Assembly: GCF_000006565.2 (NCBI RefSeq)
Contig: NC_031474.1
Span: forward strand, 2,701,662 to 2,765,661
From: Toxoplasma gondii ME49
Lineage: Eukaryota; Apicomplexa; Conoidasida; Eucoccidiorida; Sarcocystidae
Length of the DNA stretch: 64,000 nt
Reading direction: 5' to 3'
Part shown: one piece after another, positions 50,685 through 61,873 of the stretch
Layout: the number at the start of each line of letters is the position of its first letter
How positions within the stretch are numbered: position 1 is the stretch's first letter
The notes under the pieces: generated by a model
Told to the model about the DNA's origin: nothing
Databases searched by the model: none
Seen by the model: only the letters and a program-made list of their open reading frames with translations
Translations under genes and position numbers: made by a program

Positions 50685-53600
50685 AAATGCATGCATTCAT
50701 ATAGATGTGATGCTTTTCGTCTGGCTTAGCTATATATATATATATATATATATATTTAGATATCTATTTGGCTGTTCCTCCCTAAGATGAGACGTGATTG
50801 TCTGCTCAAGCCTCTGCCTCGGTTTTTTCGCGCCCCTACACCTCTCCACTTGTGACCGTGTCTAGATCCGTTTCCAGCCGCCGAGAGGCGTTCCTCATCT
50901 GTGCAGGCCTGATTTCCACCTGCAGGAAAAGACGCGTCTCTGAATTCTCTTCCGAGCGCGAGTCCTCTTTTCCCTCGCAGTCAGGTCGAACTTGCCTTTT
51001 GATCTTTCTCGTCGAAGTCGTCTCTGGAGAAGAAGGCGAAGGCGCGTTTGAAGTTTGCCTTCAGGCCTTGCGGAGGCTCGTTTGTAAGTTTGATTGATCG
51101 CTCGAGAATGCCGACAGGAATGTAGTCGCAAGGATCGGACGAGAGAAAGCAACGGAAGTCAGGGTGCGACCCCTCGGCGGCGAAGGCGTCGAGCTTCTTC
51201 TCGAGTTCGACAGTCCAGCGTGGCATCAGGTGAATGTTCTGTAACATGACCCAGTGGCCTTCCTTTGAGGCGAAGTCGAGTTTCTGCAGTGCCACGGTGT
51301 CTTGACCCTGGGGAGGCGGAATAAGAAAAGGAAAACCGCACGAGAAACTGAATTCTGGACTTCGATTTGTACCGGCGATGTATCGTAGGCTTGAAGTCAA
51401 ATACCGACCAGGGGGACACAGACACGCTTGCCTTCCGCTGACACAATATATATATATATATATATATGTAGTCTTATATATATATATATATATATGTAGT
51501 CTTATATATATATATATATATATGTAGTCTTATATATATATATATATATATAAACTACGTATTAACGGACATATACATATATATATATATATATGTACGT
51601 ACGTACGTAGATATACATCTGCATATTTATATATGCGTATACCTACACATATGAGTCTCTATTCACTTGACATAACCTTCATTTATCCGTCCGCAGATCT
51701 ACAGACGTCTTCTATCTCTATATCTCCACAAATCGTAGTGTGTACGTACAATTAATTACCATACGTATACGTATTGGTATATATATGTATATATAATTAT
51801 TTAGCGAGACCAGTGATATGTTTGTATCTAGTTGAGTACGCCATTCGTTGAAAGCATCAAGACTACGCGCAATTTTACTTCACGCATGCGCTGTGCTCGC
51901 GTTCGGACCTGGCCCATGGCGATATTGTGGAAGTTGAAGTTTGCGGTGTATCCTGTCTTTTTCCCCATGGACTCCACTTCCTTCACAGGGTCGGCGCCGG
52001 GGGAGAGAATGAAAAAAATCGGAGTTGTGTTTGCTGAATCCTTGAAAGAGGACTCGAGGATGTCTTTGAAAGACAACGCTGCGTCTCCATCAATGAACTC
52101 CGAACCGCTGGGCAAGATGGCGCGAATGTACTCCGCAATCGCCGTCGTCATCCGATCTGGGCGGAGACAACGGAGGACCTAAACGAACCAAAGGAGACTA
52201 AAGTGGCAGCATAATCGCAGGAACCGGCATGAAACAAACGGTAACCATACACATATATATCTGTCCACATATGTATATATATTGATATATTTATTTACAC
52301 ATATTTATACATATATATATATATATATACCTGCTGCTTAGAGGTTCGCGGAAACATAATCTAAATGCACACATGACTCATGAACAGTTTATTGGCAAAC
52401 ACAAACGAGATCAATCAGTTCCCAACTACCATTGCTGTCTCTCCAAATATATATATATATATATATATATATTTACATATATATATTTACATGGACATGC
52501 GTGTGCATGACATTCAAATCTGTCTGTCCAGATTTCTGCATGTGCTTGTATGTGTCTTCCCAAGAGCGTGAATATTCGTTTGCGCGAGGTGAGTAGAGTG
52601 TTTTTTGAGAGCCCCCCGTTTGAGGTGGAGCCTGCGCGGACCATGAGTTTTCTGAACGGCTGGGAGTCGAGGCGCTTCCAGTCCAGAGGGAGCTTGACGG
52701 CCTCAGGGTGGAGTTCTTGGATCCACTCCTTGAATCTCGACGGCGCGTCGCGTTCAATGTTTGTGGCGAACGCCTCGAATCCAGGGATCTCGATCAGCTT
52801 CTGCACGGCGTACCACGCGGCGTTCGGCAGCCAGTCTGCCAGGGGATTCTCCGGCACTACCTTGGTCGGTCCCCGAAGAAGGAAGTTGAAGCACTCAGCG
52901 TCGAACGCGTCGCCCAGAACTCCTCGCTGAAGAAGGCGGAAGGTGAGAAGCGCCACAAACGTCAGCTTGTGCCTTTCGAACAAGCCGCGAGCGACCCAAG
53001 TGAAGACCGTCTTTCGAATCGACTGAACCAGTGCTGCACAGCGCTCTGCGTACGAGGCGTACGCCTCCGTCTTGTCGATCGCCTGCGCAAAGAAAAACGA
53101 CGCATACACAAGAGACGCGAGAGAACCGAGTCACGAAGAGAAACCCACACACACATGCGGACATCGTCTCCAGGAGTGTGGCGCGTCAGTCGCTTCAGAG
53201 GACGGGGAAGAAACAGCCGGACAGCGACGGACAGAAGAAAGCAGACGCGGCAAGTCAGTTCGGTGAAGAAAACGAGACAACGCACCAGAGGGGTGCGTTC
53301 GCGCATGCATGTGTCTACATGTGCGTACGTATGTGCAGACAGCTCATAGGTGAAGGCGCTGGGGGCGTTGATCGGCATCTCCGTGACTAGTAACTCATGA
53401 ATACAGAAGAGGCCTGACATCCTCGTGCTCATCTCGGCTGGTCTTTTGCATCTCGACAGTTCTACACCAAAAAATGCCTGAGCCACGAAAGACTCCAAAA
53501 GTATACATGTAGCGACGTACACCTACATCCTCACATACATAAATATATATATATATATATATATATACCGTTGTCTGTCGCTGTAACCACATGTCTCTCT

Positions 53601-54958
53601 ATTGACATGGATAAGAAGAAGAGGGGAAGAGAGAGGGGTGACGAGAGAAAGAAAGAGAGAGAGAAAAAAAAGAAAAGAGATGCCTCAAGGCCAGAGGAGG
53701 CATCGAGACACTCGCGAAAATGTTGAAGCGTCCAAGATGTAAATACAGGCGAAGCAGAGAGGATCCATTTGCCGCTTGTTTCTCCGACTCGTCTTCCTCA
53801 CCTTGTAGAGAAAGGTTACAAATGAATCTAACGAATACTGGTACATGGGGTTGATGCTCCACAGTTGCGTGAGGAGGAAATATAGCATCGCTGCTTCTGC
53901 AGCAGCGTCGCGATAGGTTTCTCGACTCTCGTTGATCTTCGCTTCAGTCTTCTTCGCTTCCACTGCCTGTCGAAGCGACACAGAGTCAAGGGAGAACGGG
54001 AAAAGTGAGAGCGAAGAAGCGCGCGTGTGCTCAGCTGAAAAACCGACAGGAGTATAGACGCTGTACCAACACCAGGTTCACTTGGTAGTCCCGTGAGGCA
54101 GAAAAGAGAGAGGCCCAGGCTGAAGCCTGAAGCCGAAGCAGGAGCACTGAATGGAGGACAGAAACAAAGACGACAAATGCATCGAATGAAGGGGAAACAG
54201 ACGAGCTTCAGGGAGAGAATCCTCGTCAGGCAAGCTTCAGCTGTTCTCCAACTGGTGCCGCAGGAGACCTGAGCAGTCCGCTCTGGAGCACATCGGTGTA
54301 TCAGGGATTCGAAAGGTATCCGCTAGAGAACGCTTGACGGCTCTGGCGACTCGCGGCCTGAGCGACAAGCCTGAAGGTCCGTTGAAACTAGTTACACACT
54401 GTCAAGTGCTAGACAGGGAACGCCAGTCGCTCCGAGTGTAGGCGAAACGCAGCCAGGTCGCGCGACTTTGCATGGCGTGGAGTTCACAAGCAGCGAACGC
54501 GCGCGAACGTCCCTCCAGGAACGATGCTCCTTCGGGTGCTGTGCCGGCAACCGACGGCGGAAATGGACAAAAGACTTCCGCGGCCTGTGCGTTGACCGAA
54601 TGCCGTACAACGCCTCAGCTACGCGCGTCTCCCCCCGTCATCGAACGGGCGTCTTGCTCGGACTGTGCATCTCGAATACTCAAAGCGCGCTCATGCAGTC
54701 GAAACACAATCGTCGTCACTAACGTGAAACAGGAGTTCGCGGTCGTCCGCGGTATCTTCGAGATGAAGAAAGGAAAGACAAAGGCTGTTCCGCCCCAGTG
54801 CAAAACACACACGATTCTCGAAACGTGGTCTCGAACAAGGAAACAGAGCACATCCAATAAAGGACAGAACACATGTATGAATATGTGGATGTTTTCATAT
54901 ATCACTCTTTCCATATATAGATCTATGTTTCCATATACGTGTATGCTCCTACATGCAC

Positions 54959-54996
<38 letters not shown>

Positions 54997-57900
54997 TTAT
55001 GGATATGTATGCGAATCACTTGCGTTCGGTGATTTGGTTGTCGCTGGCTGTGTTTGTGTATTTCTTTTGTGTCTGTTGTGAGTGTTTGTGCCTGTCTGGT
55101 TTCGTATCTTCCTGTCGACGGCCTGTGGCGTGCTTGGTCGTACCTGTTCCTGGATTTCTGTGGCTGTGTTCTTGGTGGTTTCCAGGCCCTCGACGAGCTC
55201 TGTGTTGGAGAGAATGGTCGCGGGGTCTGCATTCGAGAGCTGGACAAGAAGGGCGTCTTCGAGTTGCGCAAGTGCGACTTTGAATTCGTTCTGCTTCCGG
55301 ACCAGCTCCCGCTTTGTGTGCTCCAAGTCAGGCTGCTCAGCGTTGACAATCAGCGCCAAAATCTGCTCCTCCAGACCTTCCGGAGTGACTGTGAAGTTCA
55401 CCACCGTGCACTGCGCAGCAACCTCCGGCGCGTAGTGTGGATTCGACAGCTTTGTTTGCAGCGCCAGCGTGAACTTTGGCAGGAATTCGACGTCTTCGCC
55501 GGCGAGCTTGATCAGAGAGCTGCGGCCCTGACGGAGTGGAAGGGAGAAGATGCGGCAGAGAGAAGAAGAAGCGAGTACTGAGGGAGGCAGTGAAAACAAA
55601 GGGGAGTCTGACCTGACCCTGGAGCGAGACGTGAGAGGGGAACGAAGGCAAAGAGAGAATCGTAAAGAGAACCAGGACTGTGTGTCAGTGCGAACACGAG
55701 GGTCAGCGCATAGGAAGAGAAACGAACAAGCCCCGACCTCAGCAACGTGAAAAAAACGAGCAGGGAAGTTAAAGTGGAAGGACGGAACTAAAACGGAATG
55801 CTAACGCGCAGCCTGTTGAACAAGAGCGATCGAAGCAAGAGACAGCAAGACGAGGGAATGTTAGTCCGGGCATCCGCAACACGAATCGGAAGGATGCAAG
55901 AGAAGGGAAGGCTAAACCCTGGCTTGGTGAAAAGGAAACCACTCAAGAGACGAGAGAGAAGAGACGGACACCAAAGCCGGACGTCGGCGCTCTGTTTTTC
56001 GCGACAAACGCAGGAAAAGCAGACCAACCGGAACAAGACCGTAGCGTCTGTTTGGCAGCCCTAGGAGCACGGAGGTCGACTCGAGGGAAGACCCGAGGGA
56101 ACGTCGAAACGTTTCACCATTCTTTTATCCCAGTTAAAGTGTTCCCTAAAAGAGAGCAGTGGATTTAACCGCTGGCCCTCGTGTATGTTTGTCGCGGTTC
56201 GTCGGCTTCCAGAACCTCCGAAAATTCGATTTTGCGCCGTTCGTCTTCTCTACCAGGGTGTGCAAACTCTCTCGCTGATGATTTCGAAAAGGGTGGTAGC
56301 TGCTCTGCGTTTACAGTCCTTACTTCGCAGCGTCTGCTGGGATCTCAGTCAACCTAATTTCGAGTCTATATAATACACAAAGGAGCGTACTTAGTGAGCG
56401 TTCATCTCACTTCCACTGTGGCGGACCTGACGCATGACAGGCGCCTGCTAGTGAGTCAACATTGTGGTGAGTTGTCTGCAATTCCTTTCTTTCAGTTCCC
56501 GTGGACACTCTAAGAGCGGTAGGCGTTCACTTGAACTGCGAGTGACCGCAGCCCATCCGCGAGAAACAGACAGACCCCAACTAGGAAACGTATACGACAC
56601 CAGTCACCTCAACACCAGAGACGTCCAGAACTTTCTCGAAAGGGAGAGAGACGCCGCGCCTTTGGATATGTCGACGATGGGAGAGGCGGTGTCTGTCTGG
56701 GAGTTCGTGTGTCTCTGCACCTTGTGTGTACCTTTTTGACGACGGCTCGAGCGAGGAGAGGGTCGAGAATGGCGTCGATTTCTTCTCCAATTCCCTCGAT
56801 GAGCAGAAAGTCCCCGTTTCGCATTGCCTCCATCACTTTCTGTATCCACTTCTTTTGCCGAGTTGTCTGGACAGTAACGAGACTGTCCCGCTCCTTCTGC
56901 TTGATCCACTTCACTCCTTGCAGCTGTGGATCGATCAGCAGCGGCCACCTGCAGCGAGAGAACCAACGCGAAACGCGAACGCGGAGAGCTCGCACGCTGG
57001 GGACCGAGAAAAAATCCATGCGAGCCTGCTACTCCCTTGGAGTTCGAACCTGAACTACGCGAGCTAGAAGAGGTCGACCAGCGGCTTCTCAAAACAGAGA
57101 ATGTCCTCGTTGCCTCTAGTTCACTTGCAAAAGACGATACAAACACTGGCACTCAAATCCCCACCAGCCGCCCAACTCAGTGGGCGTGGAGGACGCACGT
57201 AGTGAAGAAGGTCTAGGGCAGAAGCAACCTGACCAAGTGGATCTGAAACAACGCGACTAACAGAAACCACGATGCAAGGAGAAAAACAGACAGCGCACCT
57301 GCTGATTCAGACTTCAAACACATCCGGCTCGTTCTCTTTGTTCCTCGTGTCTCTGTCGAACTATGAATATACACAAGGCTTCTGTGACCTTTCACCAATA
57401 TATATATATATATATATATATGTGTTGATATATATATGGATATATGTCTGTATATGTATGGATGGATATGTATGGATATACGAATTTATCTATAATTGTA
57501 TATACATGAGTATATATATATATATACGCCTGCGTCAATGTAGGCGCTGTGCATGCGTCAGTTCATTTTGTAGATACCGAGAACACGACGTGACAATCGC
57601 AGCGTTTTCAATTGACGTGCGGTCAGCGGGCAATCCGTCGTTCTTCCATCGCGCCATGTCTGCCTCGTCGGCCAGCACCTCCAGAGGCGTCACGTCTCCA
57701 CTGAAGGGAATCGCCCTCTGCGTTAAATCAACCTTCCAGGTTCCCTACAAATAAAGAGAAAAAAATACAGAGGAAGCCACAAAAGCCGCTTTCTCCGGTA
57801 GGCCAAGTCGCCTCGTGGTCTAGAAAAAAGCACAAACAACGATTCTGAAAATCCAGTCTTGTCCTCGAGCGTATGTAATCATGTTGATCTGAGAAAACGA

Positions 57901-58376
57901 GAGTGACAACGACACTGCAGACGAGGGGGAAAACGTTCTACCTTTTTATCGATATCAGTATATAAATTAGTTCTCTATACATGTATACATATCCTCACAT
58001 GTATATGCATATAGATGTATATATATATATATATATCTTTATACACGTATATTTGTCTGCATATGAACCCATAAGCTTATGCGTATACAGGATGCACAGG
58101 TGTCTACGTGCTTTTCAAACGTATAGAAGGAGTCTAGAGCTGCAGATGCCTGTTATGCTGCTGAACGATCAGATAGCCAGTATTTGTGAGAGCTCCCTCT
58201 CGAGATAAAAATAGGAAATGCGTTTTGTAGGATTCAGTTGTGTGAGCATCACATATGCATGCAAAGTTACTCAAAAGAATCTGAATAACCCATGAAACAC
58301 TTAAGTGATGCTATCGGAGCCTTTTCTCGCTCTGAAGCAACATGCCGAAAACAGGTAAGCTGCGACTTGTGTATCT

Positions 58377-58436
<60 letters not shown>

Positions 58437-61400
58437 TACGTATGTTTATATGTGTGCATATTTGCAGGCATTGTCCGACGGCAATGAATACAGACACATC
58501 AATATATATAGTGTCTCGTTTTGTTCCTCTGCCTCTTGAAATGAGTCTATCTGTAAATGTCTATATCTAGACATAGTCCTTCACATATAGTACATTATAA
58601 GTGGTATTTGCAGGTCTTGCTTGAAGCATCATTTACCATTCCTCCTCATGTCTATATCTTTCTTCCACGTAGTCTATACTTATATGAAATATGCTGTAGT
58701 CACGAGTTTTTATTTCGCTGCAGTTGTACCTCAATGAGAGAGACCCTGAAAGGTGAAGTGAATGCTCCAACGTAGGAGACGAACGCCGAGGCAAGCATCG
58801 CATCTCCAATGACGGTGACCTTTGAATTTTCAAGTTGGTCAACGCTCGCCGTCCACCGAGTGTTTTCATCAGCTAATCCATTGACAAGTCTTTCAGCCAA
58901 GTCTAATTTCAGCTGACATTCTTCTGCTTCTGCAAGGACGCGACCCTTCTCTTCATCAGCGTCTTGCATTTTCGCGTTCAGCTTCGCGAGCCGCTCTGAA
59001 GGAACGGAGAAGGAAGAGAACCCCAGCAAAAGAGACGACGCAAATGAATTTTCGACATCGCATTTTCCGTGACACAAAAGACGCTCTAGGACGGCTAAGC
59101 GGTGATGCGAAGTTGTGCATTTTGAGCACGAGAGACCTCTTCCGACAGGAAGACTTTACAAATCGAGGAGACACCAATGCGGCAATAGCAGGCCGTGTAT
59201 GAACGCGGACTGCAGAAGTACACTAGAGGCGGTTTCAATGCGTAGGAGAACGCTCTGGACCGGCGACCGGGAGAGCTTCGTTTCACGCCGACTACAAATT
59301 GAACTGAGTGTATGTTTTGCGTTGGTTGCTCGTGTGGGTCGCGCCAGAGAAAAGACAAAGAGGCGGGGGAAGCGCTGTCGGTTCCAGAGCAGATGGGCCG
59401 GAGACACACGGCTTCTGCAACAGACGCGCCCGTGGCTTACCATTCAGTTCCTTGACTCTTTCTTGAACAACGGCGAGAGCAGCTTCGGCTTTCTGTCTGC
59501 TTTCTGTCGCTTGAGCGAATGCGTCCATCAGCGGCTTTACCTTCCTGTAAATGTTGTTGTATGCGACAATGTTAACTACCCAGTTCGCCAGGTAAGCCGC
59601 AGCCAGCGACTTCCCCTTCATGACCTCGAAGTTAAAGAACGGCTGAGAAATAATCGGCTCTATCAGCGCCACAGTCTCCTGCGTCATGTTCTCGGCATCG
59701 AAGGCGCGCACCTGCGACGGAAACGTTGGCACAAACTCTCGACGGCGAACGCGCTGGAAACTGAACCTCAAGGAGTTAATCCCTTTGCGCCCACGCCGCC
59801 ATTCAAACAAACCGGTTGTGAACTGCGCGGCAGTCACGAGTGACAAAAACATGCAATCCAAAATTCTAAACCGTCGACCGACTCTTGAGAACTCGAACGC
59901 AGCGTCAAAGCGTTGCAGGCGTAGAGAAGGAGGTTGTGTGCGGCTCGTCACTGGAGTCCTACTCAATAGCATAAGTGCTAGACTGTCTCTGTGTATTCGA
60001 TTCAAGAGATACAATCCTCATTCGCGGAGCATTTGAACAGAGACACAGGCTATCTAGGCGATCGCGCTGTTTAGTGGCAGATCTACTTCCGAACTGCCAA
60101 TATAAATAGCTGAAAAGAGGTTCCCGTATCTTCCGTTCACAGCCAGCATTAAGAACATATGGAATGTAGCTAGACGATCTTGCATTGCAATTGCCGCATT
60201 GTAAGTAGATGCTGTCTTGATCCAATTGAATGTCCAAAAACATGAGGTTCAGGGGGTGGCAACGAAGTCTCGACATATCCTTGCAGTCGTCAAAACAAGT
60301 CTTATAAATCGAAAGAACCCTCAAGTTCGTCAACGCGAGTAGACTGCGGTGCATGTCTTGAACAAGAAACAGCACTTGCGTGTGTGTATGTATGTGAGAG
60401 AGCGACAGATATTAAGCAGCAAATCCGGCAAGTGGAAGAGTTTAGAGAAGATAGTCGAGGAGGCTCAGAAGTAAGGGAAGAACTCGACGACCACGCGAGA
60501 CTACCTGGTCTAGGAATTTGCCTGGATCATTCATCATTTTCTGGGAGGCTTTCCAGTCTGTGTTCTTGAGTTCGCCTCTCATGATCAAAACGGCCTTTGT
60601 CACCTCCATGCACTCGGCTGGAGGTTTGCCTAGCGCCTTGAGTTCCTGAGAGACACGCGACGCAGAGGAAGGCGAAAAACTCGCTGGTGAAGAAGCGGAT
60701 GTCCAAGAGACCGAGTGAGCCTTGTCGCCTTGAGCAAAGGAGAAGGGAGGAACCGTGTGCCGGGGGAGGGGAGAGAAAACTCGAGACAAACATCGACGGA
60801 GAGGTAAAGCGAGCGAGAGAGGGGGGGTGCTGTGAGAGAAGAGGCGAAAGGTGGACGAACCAAGGAGAAGAGCAGCGTAGAGGAGGAGAAGGAGAGAGGG
60901 GACCAGCATACGCAAATGCAGTGCCTCGATGTTGAAGAGAAGAAGACGCTCCGACTGTGCGGCTAAGAAGACAGAGCCTCTCTCGACTCTTGGGTTTAAC
61001 GAATGAGGCAGGCGCATGCCCGAACGTCGAGGAGGCGAGCACGAGCACGCAACGGTCGTGTCTGGTTTCCACCTGAATCGCAGGTTTCGTGAGGCACTTG
61101 ACAGCTTCTCTCGCTCTCTCCATCGCAGGCAAGGCCTCGGAGAGTTCTTCGTCTGCTTTCTTCTGGATCGAACTCGCCTCCTCCGCCGCCTCATTCGCCC
61201 GCTCGTTCTCCTCGTTGGCAATCCTCGACTCTTCTTCGGCGACGGCAGACGCCTTCGCCACCTGCTCAATCAGCAAGTCGACCGCAGCCTTCTGCTCGTC
61301 GACCTTCACCATCTTCTCCCTGAGGTCTTCCCGCAGTCCCTCGACTTTCACGCGCGTCTCTTCGAGTGTGCCCAGACCGCGCCGCAGGCGCTCGATGTTC

Positions 61401-61836
61401 TTGTCGATGTCGAGTCGCTTGCCCACGAGAAACGATTTGTAGAAGTCAATCAGCTCCAGAAACGACTTCGGCGTCGTGTAGTTGTGCCGCCTCTCGACCT
61501 CGTAGAACCGCTGGTTCGCCGGATCCACCGACAGATGCACCGACGCCATGTGTTCAGCCAGTGCCGAGTGAAGCTCCGCAGACGGAAGGTCCAGATCTGA
61601 AAAGAAGCAGACGGTGAACCGGGTGAGCATACGAGGCTGGAAAAAACGCATCCCTCCTTAGAGACATTCAGAGAGAAGCGACAGCGCCCGAGCGCGCATG
61701 ACAGGCAGAACCGGGTCGCCACAACCAGGTGCACAGGAGACCTGAGCTCCAAAGGATGTCGTCTAAAAGACGACGAGGCGAACGCATACGCAAAATAGAA
61801 ATACACATACAGACGCATTCATATATACACATAATT

Positions 61837-61873
<37 letters not shown>

